From Acheta domesticus (lineage: Eukaryota > Arthropoda > Insecta > Orthoptera > Gryllidae): a stretch of DNA of 64,000 bases. Below the pieces are notes generated by a model. That model ran no database searches. It was not told the DNA's origin and saw only the letters and a list, made by a program, of their open reading frames with translations. This document shows positions 10,280 through 19,379 of the stretch, piece by piece; positions within the stretch are counted from its first letter, which is position 1, and each line of letters starts with the position of its first letter. The DNA lies in assembly GCA_031308135.1 (NCBI GenBank), contig JAHLJT010003656.1:49048335-49112334 (forward strand), in the 5' to 3' direction. The position numbers and the translations under genes were made by a program.

Positions 10280-10820
10280 GTACTTTGATTGATTCATTGT
10301 TAGTTATTCCGGGCGCGTCAACTACCGAGATCATTAGTCTCTTAAGTGTAGTGCCAGGTTTTCATTGGGAGGTGGTGGTGATCGTTCCCTGCTTGATGGA
10401 CAGATCCGGCACCGACCTACCGTCGACTAGCGGGGTTTTCCCTAATCAGGTATCGGCTGTCGCTCCAGCCGGGTCACCGTCCCAGCGGATCACCGTCCCA
10501 GCCGGGGCAAGTTCTCAGCCCGCGACTTCTGTGGTAGTGTAGTGCATGTAAGTATGTCTAAGGGGTGAGGATAGGACAAGGAAGAGGAAAGAAAAATCGC
10601 GCGCGGTCCGTGGCCTGCTTGTTAGGCTACTGCTCCGCCATTCGCCTAGTTTTAATCCACGAAAAGCTATCGATATAATTCTCCTTCAGTGACTGAACTC
10701 GACCTAGCTGACATGCTAGTGTCGAAAATCCTGCCGCCGGGGGATTCGAATCTAGAGCCTTCCCAGACAGAGCCACTACAGTGGCATCTGTTGACGCACT
10801 GAGCCACCTCTCCCGGCGTG
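10280..10820 (-). mobile_element. SINE-A copy, minus orientation
   Basis: An approximately 540-bp dispersed repeat shared with 45.7, 50.2 and 57.9 kb. At the right end, in reverse complement, lie a TGGCTCAGTGC A box (within 10796-10808) and a GATTCGAATCC B box (10742-10752). These are the split pol III promoter of a tRNA-derived SINE. The left end has a GATTGATTCATTG run, i.e. a CAAT-type 3' tail in element orientation. The central body (GGTCCGTGGCC, CAAGGAAGAGGAAAG) is conserved in all copies. Confidence 0.85.
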
Positions 10821-11346
10821 TACTGTGATAAAGTCAGCTATTTCTGCTAGGTTCATTATAAAAAGTGAGTTTAAAAAATAATTGCCAGGAATTATGATTT
10901 GGAAGCCATAAGACTACTGCTCACACCTTACTGTTCATTTCGGCCCCACCCCTTTGGCGTGGGTTGGCCCCACTGCGCCCGGGGCGCGGGGCGGGGGGAG
11001 GCAGGACAAGCGTCTGGAGCGCGTCCTTGCCACACGCTAGGGGGTGGGTGGGGATGGGAGGGAAGGGGGGCGGAAGGAGCGGACGACAGAAGCGACGCAG
11101 CTGTGTCAATACGACATGATATTCCAATCTCGGGAGGCGACGCGAGGCGACGCGAGGCGGCGCCGCTGCTCACACGCCTCTCGCACCCCCTGCCCCCGGG
11201 GCTTCTCGGGGCCCACCCACCCGCGGGCGCCGGCACGGCGCCCTCCGCCCTACGCCTCGCATCCCCGTTAGCGGCTTCAGACGGGGCTCCTTGGATCTAA
11301 GCCCCTCGCCTTCTATTCTACAAAATTACGATTATACTATTACATT
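10821..11346. other. GC-rich island before the 16-bp satellite
   Basis: From about 10940 to 11290 the sequence is GC-rich with many CpGs, including short repeats of GGCGACGCGA. No domain is recognisable in any frame. Composition drops abruptly to AT-rich at about 11300. Confidence 0.45.
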
Positions 11347-12063
11347 GATCGTTACTTGCATTTATCGTTACTTGCATTTATCGTTACTTGCATTTATCGT
11401 TACTTGCATTTATCGTTACTTGCATTTATCGTTACTTGCATTTATCGTTACTTGCATTTATCGTTTCTTGCATTTATCGTTTCTTGCATTTATCGTTACT
11501 TGCATTTATCGTTACTTGCATTTATCGTTACTTGCATTTATCGTTACTTGCATTTATCGTTACTTGCATTTATCGTTACTTGCATTTATCGTTACTTGCA
11601 TTTATCGTTACTTGCATTTATCGTTACTTGCATTTATCGTTACTTGCATTTATCGTTACTTGCATTTATCGTTACTTGCATTTATCGTTACTTGCATTTA
11701 TCGTTACTTGCATTTATCGTTACTTGCATTTATCGTTACTTGCATTTATCGTTACTTGCATTTATCGTTACTTGCATTTATCGTTACTTGCATTTATCGT
11801 TACTTGCATTTATCGTTACTTGCATTTATCGTTACTTGCATTTATCGTTACTTGCATTTATCGTTACTTGCATTTATCGTTACTTGCATTTATCGTTACT
11901 TGCATTTATCGTTACTTGCATTTATCGTTACTTGCATTTATCGTTACTTGCATTTATCGTTACTTGCATTTATCGTTACTTGCATTTATCGTTACTTGCA
12001 TTTATCGTTACTTGCATTTATCGTTACTTGCATTTATCGTTACTTGCATTTATCGTTACTTGC
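11347..12063 (+). repeat. 16-bp satellite TTGCATTTATCGTTAC, about 45 copies
   Basis: About 45 head-to-tail copies of a 16-bp unit over 717 bp, nearly identical throughout. Two adjacent units near 11463-11486 share the same A-to-T change (GTTTC for GTTAC), evidence of local duplication. The unit is open in all three forward phases, which produces three overlapping hydrophobic frames of about 230-260 codons that are not genes. Confidence 0.97.
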
Positions 12064-14811
12064 TCATTTGATGCATTAATGAAACTAGATTCACAATTAT
12101 TAAACTAATTTTTTCCTTTAATAAAAAATTGCTTTCTCTTCAATATTTTCTGAAGGCGCTCTTGGTATAATTTGCTGGCCAAAAAGTAAACGCAGAAGAT
12201 TGCGGTACGTCCGTAATGCGGGTTTGAATACCGCGTTACGCATAAACGTTTTCACATCGTGGTTCTCACGTGCGTGGAAGAGGTAATTACATAATTACAT
12301 TCACCACATGGAAGATCCGCTTGTAACGCAAGCGCAAACACATCTTTCCACTAGATATCGACGTCCAAATCCCGGTCGACCTATTAAATTGTGGATTCAC
12401 GTTAGGTTTTCTCGGGGTTCCCGTATTTTCATCCGAGGCGATGAGCATTAACAGGGGTGATTAGCGTTAACGAGGTGATACCATCAGATAAAAAACCTGA
12501 AAGGGGGAGAGAATCGTAATAAAGACAAAGGGCATGACCTCACACGGCTCACCCTCGTCTCTGGCATGGGCATTTAATTCAGATTGATTTATGAGGAATG
12601 TTTTATGTAAAAGATGATTAGCGTGAGATTTTCTGGATATCGTCATAATCACTTTTCAATGAAATCCTTTGATACATTGTAGTATTACCATCAAAATTAA
12701 TTCAATTTCTCTACTTAACGAAAACTAAGAATACCTCCAATTCTTTTGTACCTCCTCGTCGGTGGTGCGAAATTTGTTGGAATTTTGATCCTTTGATCTT
12801 TGCTACGTTTTTAATTATATTTTTACTAAATAGATTCATAATACATTATTTTATTATTGCCAATTTTCTTATTATTACTATTATGAAATACACGTAAAAT
12901 CATTTTACCATTTTCTTTCAATGTTCTCCGTTTCTCTTAGGATCTGAACTTTTGACCTGATGTGTTTTCACTTGTATGCTGACGAGACTCCCTCCCTTTC
13001 TAGTTTTCATTTAGGAGTATTTCTGAAATACGTACGTAATCATAGCCTCTACTAAAACCTATTTGAAATAATTAGAAGTACATATTAATACTTCACCGAT
13101 TTAAACAATATCTATCAAATCCACTTCAATATGTAACTTGCCTAGTCACAGAAAGATAATTTCTCTAAATTTTGAGTAAAATCTTGTAGTGTTTAACTTT
13201 ATATATTTGGGATCAGTTCTTAAATTACATTCCTAACTCTAAATTGATAACTTTAAACATACAAATGCTGTGACAGCATTCCTCCTCCACCAACTCTTTC
13301 CTCCCTCGCTTTCATTCCTGTCTTTTATGTGAGAAACTTTCACTCAAATTGCGTACGTATTTTTCATTGAATGACCTCCTTCTAGTATGCACTAATGTAA
13401 CAAAATTTTGAAAGTGGTTAGGCGGAAGAGCAGGCTAAATGGCCTGAGCCTCGCCACAAATAAAGACATTTATTTATTTATTTATCCTCGTTTTGTCTTT
13501 TTACTGTCAATGACATAATTCGTTCTAGCTCACCGCGACCAGCTTCAATGCATTACAATAATCCCTTTGTGTTTTCCATCATTATAAAACTTTCCGTTAC
13601 AAGGAAATAGTCCACAAAAGAGTATCTTACTGCGCAGATTATGACTTATTTACCGTGTATGGCTCAAATAATTGCGCCATCACTCATTCAGCCAATCGCA
13701 GTGAGAGATGCGTGAGGGGTAGCGGAAAACGGAAACGCGGACCACAGTTTTTTTTCGCACAGATGTCTAATACCAGTGATGTCTCAAAAAAATTGTTTCG
13801 CATAGTTAACTTTGATTATCTTATATATTTATAATTTGTTTATACTGTTAAACAACAAATATCGTAAGCTACTCGTTTATAATGATGCTTTATTGCGTTT
13901 GTACAATTTTCAACACTCGCTCCTAACATCCCAAGTTTTCAAAACATATACTCATCCAATAAAGCTTAAAATTATAAGCTTGTTACATAAACTATTATCA
14001 CATCGTAGTACACTGTACTATTCTGAAACTAATCGATTCATATACGAAAAATGTTCTCTAAGAATATTACTTGTATTACCTAGTACTAGTAATCTGGTTC
14101 TGATAATATGGATTAAACTATACGGGAAGCTGTTGTACCTCAGACCCATTTTGACGATTGTATTTTTAATTTTGTTGTTTCTGGACAAAAGTTGACCCAT
14201 TTTTTCTGGGTACTCCAGAGTTTTATATAACACACATACATTTTTCAAGCACGTATTCTTACAACATCGTTGACTTATTTGCAAATTTTAAAAAAGTGTC
14301 ATTAGGACCGAGATACAACATAGGCGTTGTACCTTGGACAATTGGTAATTATGTTGGGAAAATGGCAATGTATTTGGAAGAACAAAGTTATTTATTAATT
14401 TTTAAATACACCTTACTGTCTTAAGAAGAAATAAGGCATAATTAACATTAACATGTGTCTATTAAATGTTCAAAAAGAAGGTTTAACAAACACTGGAGGA
14501 TCTGATAAATGGAATAATAAATAATATACTAAAAATAAATAATCCCATAAATTTTAATCAGTTTTTTAACGCCATAGCTTTGCTTTTTAATGCCCCCTTT
14601 CATTACCGAGTTTCTCTTGACATCGGTTGTACTTGGTGACATTTCTTTTGTTGAAAATAACATTTTGAAATCATCTATAAACTCACATTTAGTTGTAAAG
14701 CTAAACGTAAATAGATTACATCAAATAGAATATTACTATAATTTGGGAAAATTTGTACCTCGGATCTGTCCAAAGCACAACACTTTAGATACGTCCATGA
14801 TAGCACACATC
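12064..14811. other. AT-rich sequence, no gene seen
   Basis: Long AT-rich stretch with no recognised gene. GCGGGTTTGAATACCGC near 12217 forms a small hairpin resembling a tRNA T-arm, but no cloverleaf surrounds it. The only identified element is the LINE-tail-like scrap at 13412-13488. Confidence 0.5.
13412..13488 (+). mobile_element. Probable non-LTR retrotransposon 3'-end fragment
   Basis: The phrase GCTAAATGGCCTGAGC followed by ATAAAGACATTTATTTATTTATTT has the form of a LINE 3' UTR that ends in a short tandem tail, here (ATTT)n. No coding part is attached, so the clade cannot be assigned. Confidence 0.4.
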
Positions 14812-14871
14812 AGTCGGTCCCCGGTCGTCGGAGCAGTCGGACGTGCAGTAGCGGAGCTCCTGGTTTAGACA

Positions 14872-15863
14872 ATGGGTTGCTACCTGCAGGAGTATCGGGC
14901 TCGCATCGGGGCGTGGGCCGCGCGCTTTTCCTCGTGCGTAGCGCCGGCCCCTTCGGCATCGCTTCGCGGGGACGGGGCAGCTGCTGGAGCAGCAGCGTTG
15001 TGTGCGACCACGATAGCGGTACTACTGCTAATTGGAGGTGTCGAACCAAACCCAGGACCTGCAGACGAAGTAAATGCAATCCGTATCTTGTGCAGTGGCT
15101 GTAACAGTAACTTAAAATCCGGCAAGCAGTATGAACTCTGTGGGCTCTGGTATCATGCGAGTTGTGGAAAAAATGGAGACATGGACAACGGAAAATGGTT
15201 TTGCAGTAAGTGCAAAGAAAACAGACTACGTCTACTGGAAGAAAAACTGGAAGCTGCTCTTCTTTAAATCCAGGAACTGCGGGAGTTAAACGCAGCTCTG
15301 GAGGAAAAACTTCGAGCTGTTTCAGTAGGAGACGCCGCGCAGCCAATTGTAGAGGCGCCAGTTGCGAGAAAACCCATTCTCGTTATTGGCGACTCGATAG
15401 TAAGGCATGTAGGCAAGAACGACGACCACATGGATGTTGTGTGCCTCCCGGGAATTCGAACCGAGCAGCTGCGAAGGTATGTGGAGAATAGGGACCTCGG
15501 AACGCCAGATACCGTAATTTTACATGTCGGTACAAACGATTTGAGGAGGAAAAATCTTGACTTTGTCATGGGGGATATGTGTGACCTCGTGATGAAAGCA
15601 CAAGAGAAGTTTCCGAAAGCAAAAATATACATTAGTGGTATTCTCAGGCGTCGTGGCATTCCATGGAGACGGGTCGGTGTAGTGAACCGAATGTTCGAGT
15701 GGGTGGCGCAGACAAGGAATGTGTTTTTGTGGACCCAAATTCGTGGTTGCAGGACGGCGATTTTGGTCGTGACGGCTTGCATCTAAATCGCTCGGGGTCC
15801 ACAAAGCTAGGCGGTCTCTTCTCGCGCGTAGGTGGACCGAAACTTCCCGCGACAGGCTCGTGA
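14872..15863 (+). pseudogene. CR1 ORF1: 2A-like motif, PHD-type finger, coiled coil, SGNH esterase; broken
   Basis: The start ATG at 14872 lies two codons after an in-frame stop. Residues about 35-57 are hydrophobic and lead into a 2A-like motif (residues 51-63). A C4HC3-like finger follows, with cysteines in CSGC, CGLWYHASC and CSKCK. A Leu/Glu-rich heptad stretch crosses an in-frame TAA at 15265-15267. Downstream in the same frame are the esterase blocks VIGDS (nucleophile Ser) and HVGTND. A one-base frame change near 15712-15722 moves the final DGLHL block (catalytic Asp and His) into another frame, which stops at 15861-15863. In CR1 elements ORF1 binds RNA or assists retrotransposition, and the esterase role is unclear. 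With two lesions this copy cannot make an intact ORF1 protein. Confidence 0.85.
15022..15060 (+). other. 2A-like ribosome-skipping motif in ORF1
   Basis: Residues 51-63 read LLLIGGVEPNPGP. The 2A consensus is D-[V/I]-E-x-N-P-G-P with a hydrophobic lead-in. Here everything fits except that Gly replaces the Asp. 2A-like motifs near the N-terminus of ORF1 are known in some CR1 and L1-type retrotransposons. Skipping would fall between G62 and P63 and would detach the hydrophobic leader from the PHD-esterase part. Activity with the Asp-to-Gly change is uncertain. Confidence 0.75.
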
Positions 15864-15902
15864 GACAGCACGGCGGTGTCGGCAAGGGATGTCGAATCCC
15901 TT

Positions 15903-18900
15903 ATGATGGTCTGTGCGGGGATGTCGGCGACGGACGGCAACGCAGTGAGGGACGGCGACGTAGTGGCGACATATAGTGACGCGGAGACGGCGGCGAGGGA
16001 CGGCGACGCGGTGGCGGCGGCGAGGGACGGCGACGCGGTGACGGCGGCGAGGGACGGCGACGCAGCGGCAACGTGCAGTGATGCGGCGATGGCAGCGAGG
16101 GACGGCGGCGCGGTGACGGCGGCGAGGGACGGCGACGCAGCGGCAACGTGCAGTGATGCAGCGATGGCAGCGAGGGACGGTGGCATTAGATTAATGCATT
16201 ATGCAGAAGGTGAGTCTCTGGTTATTTTGCAGGTTAATTGCAGGAGTATTTACAATAAAACTGTTCAATTCTGGAACACGGTAGAATCTTATAATGTAGA
16301 TGTCGTGATAGGTACGGAGTCAGGGCTCAATGCGGAAATATTAAACGCTGAAATCTTCAGACAAAATTTTTTAACATTCAGACGTGATAGAGTAGATCGC
16401 ATTGGTGGGGGAGTTTTTATATGTATAAAAGATAACTTTGAAGCAACAGAGGCATGGGTGGACGACAAATTTGAAATCATAGGTGTAGACATCCGAGATA
16501 AAAATTCGAATAATCAATGGGAAATTATAGGCGCGTATAGATCACAGCAAGATGGACATGAACCATTGGCAAGACTTGCAGAGAGAACACGCGTAACCAG
16601 GAAAACCGGAAAAAACGTCATTTTGGGGGGAGATCTAAATTTACCGCACGCTACCTGGGAGGGGAATGTGGGGGCTGAAGGCGCCACCCAAGGTCTCGTT
16701 AACGAGCTAGTTTGGGAGAACGGCTTAACACAGGTTGTGACCAAACCGACCCGTGATAATGCTTTACTGGACGTTTTCCTTATTAGACCGGTGGACAAAC
16801 TTCTTGCCTGTGAAGTAATTCCTGGAATTAGCGACCACAAAGGAGTCCTTCTAAAAATGTGCAGAGAGGGTAAGCGAAATGATCTTGTAAAAGAAAGACA
16901 ATTTTTTCAGTTCTCTAGAACAAACGTCACAAACATGCAATTATATTTGAAAAACAATTATCCAACTTGGGCTTCTAGCGGAAGTACAGTAGAACAGATA
17001 TGGACAAATTTTAAGAACATCATTTCAGAATGCTTAGCAAAATTCGTGCCTACCAGGAAACTACGGTACCACTCGGATCCCTTGTACTACAACAAAGAAG
17101 TGAGGCGATTGAAAAGGCATGTTAGGAAAGCGTATAGTAAACGTAATTCAAATAAGGAACAGAAAAATAAATTTCTACAATTATCTAAAGACTTATTAGC
17201 TTTAAAATTACAGAGCCAAGAAAATTACCTTAAATCAATTCTAAACGACCGATTGACCTGTTGGCAAAATTTCTTCAAGTATGTGAGACATAAGAAAGGG
17301 AGCAAAGAAAGTATTCCAGCGATCTGCGGAGCAGACGGTTCGTTAATTACAGATGACAGTGTAAAGGCGGACTGTTTAAACAGACATTACGCTTCTGTTT
17401 TCAAGCCGAAGGATCAAACCCCAGTAAGTAAAACAACACCCGTAATAGAAACCTTTCGAGTTGATGCAGGAATTATTAGAAAAAGAATCGCAAAAATTAG
17501 GAGAAATAAATCTGTAGGTCCTGATGGAATACCAGGAGAAATACTAAAACTGGGAGGGGAAGCCATGATTCCGTACCTTGCGCGGTTAATGGACGTAACT
17601 ATAAATAATAAAATGATTCCTCAAAATTGGAAGGAGGCAATTGTAGTACCGATTCACAAGGGAGGAGACAGAAGGGTTGTTAACAACTACAGACCTATTA
17701 GTTTGACATCAGTTGTATGTAAGCAGATGGAACACTTAATTGCAGAGTATATTAGAAAAGTTTGGAACAAAACTGATTGGCTATTTCAAAATCAACACGG
17801 TTTTCGTCCTGGGTATTCGTGCGACAGCCAGACTATTGCTTTATGTCAGGACATAGCAGATTCACTAGACAAAGGGAGTAGGGTCGATGCAATAATATTA
17901 GATTTTTCTAAGGCATTCGATCTTGTTACACACGGTCTCTTAATTGCCAAATTGTCAGAAACGGGACTAGATAATCGAATAATCTTGTGGATAAAAGAAT
18001 TTCTTTCGGGGCGCACTCAAACAGTCAGGATAGGCGATAAATATTCATCAAAAGTCGATGTAACTTCTGGGGTCCCCCAGGGGAGTGTGCTAGGGCCACT
18101 ACTGTTTTTAGCGTTCATTAATGACATTGCAACTGGAATAAAATCGGAAGTTAGACTTTTCGCCGATGATTGTATAATATATAGGAGTATTGGCTCATCT
18201 TCGGATGAAAATGTTTTACAGAACGATCTAAACTGTTTATGGAACTGGGCGTGCAAAAATAAGATGGAGTTAAATCCGGAAAAGAGTAAATTCATTTGTT
18301 TTACCAAGTGTCGTTCAAATGTACACTCCAATTATGAATTAGGAACCAACGTTATACCACGTGTAAAAAGCTGTAAGTATTTGGGTTTGGTCCTGAGAAG
18401 CGACTTGGATTGGTCGGATCATATTAACAATACGGTAAAAAAGTCCTGGAGAGCACTTCACTTTGTAATGCGTATCCTAAAAAATAGTAGTCCAAATGCC
18501 CGATCCCTAGCATATACTACACTTGTTCGTCCTATTTTAGAATACGGATCAGCATGCTGGGACCCGTTCAGGAAAGGGCAAATTGAGGCGTTAGATAAAA
18601 TTCAAAAACGGGCCGGTAAGTTTTCAAATCATGGGCGCATTGTTGATGAACGAGAAAAATGGGAGTCCTTATCTAAGAGAAGAGAACGGGCGCGTTTATG
18701 CGTAATGTACAAGACTTACAGAGGAGATACAGCATGGGCAGATATCGGTAAGAGATTGCATAAACCAGATTACAAAAGCAGAGGAGACCATCCGTGGAAA
18801 ATACGATGTAGAAAGCAAAGAACTGATGTAGGTAAGTTCTCCTTTGTGAATCGCACTATAGTAGATTGGAACAAACTACCTGCAAAAGCACTGGAGGCTC

Positions 18901-18947
18901 TTCCTTCTAATGTAGGCAAATTTAAAAACATACTAAATTCTATTTAG
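15903..18947 (+). CDS. CR1 ORF2: APE endonuclease plus reverse transcriptase
   Basis: An uninterrupted 1014-codon frame from the first ATG; upstream it stays open back to the ORF1 stop, so a non-ATG or readthrough start is possible. Residues 1-95 are low-complexity Ala/Asp/Gly repeats. The APE domain follows with Asn112 (QVNCRS), Glu139 (GTESG), Asp244/Asn246 (GGDLN) and Ser310-His312 (SDH), so the catalytic set is complete. The RT has DFSKAFD (Asp667), SGVPQGSVLGPLLF, and FADD (Asp755-756) in place of YxDD. The C-terminal thumb/connector ends with DWNKLP. The enzyme nicks target DNA and reverse transcribes element RNA at the nick. All key residues are present, so this frame may still encode active enzyme despite the broken ORF1. 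Confidence 0.93.
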   Translation: MMVCAGMSATDGNAVRDGDVVATYSDAETAARDGDAVAAARDGDAVTAARDGDAAATCSDAAMAARDGGAVTAARDGDAAATCSDAAMAARDGGIRLMHYAEGESLVILQVNCRSIYNKTVQFWNTVESYNVDVVIGTESGLNAEILNAEIFRQNFLTFRRDRVDRIGGGVFICIKDNFEATEAWVDDKFEIIGVDIRDKNSNNQWEIIGAYRSQQDGHEPLARLAERTRVTRKTGKNVILGGDLNLPHATWEGNVGAEGATQGLVNELVWENGLTQVVTKPTRDNALLDVFLIRPVDKLLACEVIPGISDHKGVLLKMCREGKRNDLVKERQFFQFSRTNVTNMQLYLKNNYPTWASSGSTVEQIWTNFKNIISECLAKFVPTRKLRYHSDPLYYNKEVRRLKRHVRKAYSKRNSNKEQKNKFLQLSKDLLALKLQSQENYLKSILNDRLTCWQNFFKYVRHKKGSKESIPAICGADGSLITDDSVKADCLNRHYASVFKPKDQTPVSKTTPVIETFRVDAGIIRKRIAKIRRNKSVGPDGIPGEILKLGGEAMIPYLARLMDVTINNKMIPQNWKEAIVVPIHKGGDRRVVNNYRPISLTSVVCKQMEHLIAEYIRKVWNKTDWLFQNQHGFRPGYSCDSQTIALCQDIADSLDKGSRVDAIILDFSKAFDLVTHGLLIAKLSETGLDNRIILWIKEFLSGRTQTVRIGDKYSSKVDVTSGVPQGSVLGPLLFLAFINDIATGIKSEVRLFADDCIIYRSIGSSSDENVLQNDLNCLWNWACKNKMELNPEKSKFICFTKCRSNVHSNYELGTNVIPRVKSCKYLGLVLRSDLDWSDHINNTVKKSWRALHFVMRILKNSSPNARSLAYTTLVRPILEYGSACWDPFRKGQIEALDKIQKRAGKFSNHGRIVDEREKWESLSKRRERARLCVMYKTYRGDTAWADIGKRLHKPDYKSRGDHPWKIRCRKQRTDVGKFSFVNRTIVDWNKLPAKALEALPSNVGKFKNILNSI
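16035..16184 (+). repeat. 75-bp tandem duplication in the ORF2 N-terminus
   Basis: Two adjacent 75-bp units (16035-16109 and 16110-16184) encode the same 25-residue stretch containing TAARDGD and TCSDAAM. Shorter ARDGD-type repeats precede them. The period is a multiple of 3, so copy number can vary without breaking ORF2. Confidence 0.9.
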
Positions 18948-19379
18948 ATCACTATCAATACTGAGACAATTACCTTTATTATTATTATTATTATTACTGA
19001 TATAAATATCACCATTATTAACACTGCTTTTAGCTTTGGTATAATTCTTAATTTATTATTATTATTGTATATAGTTTTTGTTATTTTTATTATTATTACA
19101 TATTAGCGTTATACAGTGAAGTGAAGTGTAGTGTAGTGAAAGGGAAGGGAGTGTAGTGTAGTGAAGGGGAGTGCAGTGTAGTGTAGTGAAGTGAAGTGTT
19201 AGTGAAACTAGTAGTCAATTTAGAGATAACTAGAAATTAATTAGAACTAGGATATCCTCTAATTCTAATGGTAACTATAATTGTTAATGGTTTTTATTGT
19301 TCTAATTCTAATTGTCATGTTTGCCACCGAGCATTAGCTCAAAGCGAACTAATAAATCTATCTATCTATCTATCTATCA
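18948..19379 (+). other. CR1 3' UTR
   Basis: After the ORF2 stop come two TTATTATTAT runs, a pentamer-rich GTGAA/GTGTA stretch (about 19115-19205), the block CCACCGAGCATTAGC, and a terminal AATAAA followed by (TCTA)n at 19357-19379. Short tandem repeats at the 3' end fit CR1-type target-primed reverse transcription. Confidence 0.7.

Larger units (their letters stand above)
14812..19379 (+). mobile_element. CR1-clade non-LTR retrotransposon, apparently near full length
   Basis: Order of parts: a GC-richer 5' leader (from about 14812, where composition changes abruptly), ORF1 (14872-15863, broken), ORF2 (15903-18947, open) and a 3' UTR ending in AATAAATCTATCTATC-type repeats near 19379. A PHD-type finger plus SGNH esterase in ORF1 and an APE endonuclease plus reverse transcriptase in ORF2 is the known CR1 layout. 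I could not find a target-site duplication; CR1 copies often lack a clear one. The exact 5' end is inferred from composition. Confidence 0.85.

Noticed and set aside
11347..12063. CRISPR-like array
   Set aside because: Pure tandem repeat without spacers, in eukaryotic sequence.
11291..12108. Three overlapping frames of 227-262 codons encoding periodic hydrophobic peptides
   Set aside because: Produced by the stop-free 16-bp satellite; the same peptide appears in all three frames.
12205..12240. tRNA T-arm-like hairpin
   Set aside because: No A box or other arms at suitable distances.
15876..15902. ORF2 start at 15876
   Set aside because: The codon is GTG; the first ATG in frame is 15903. 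Non-ATG use cannot be excluded but is not supported.
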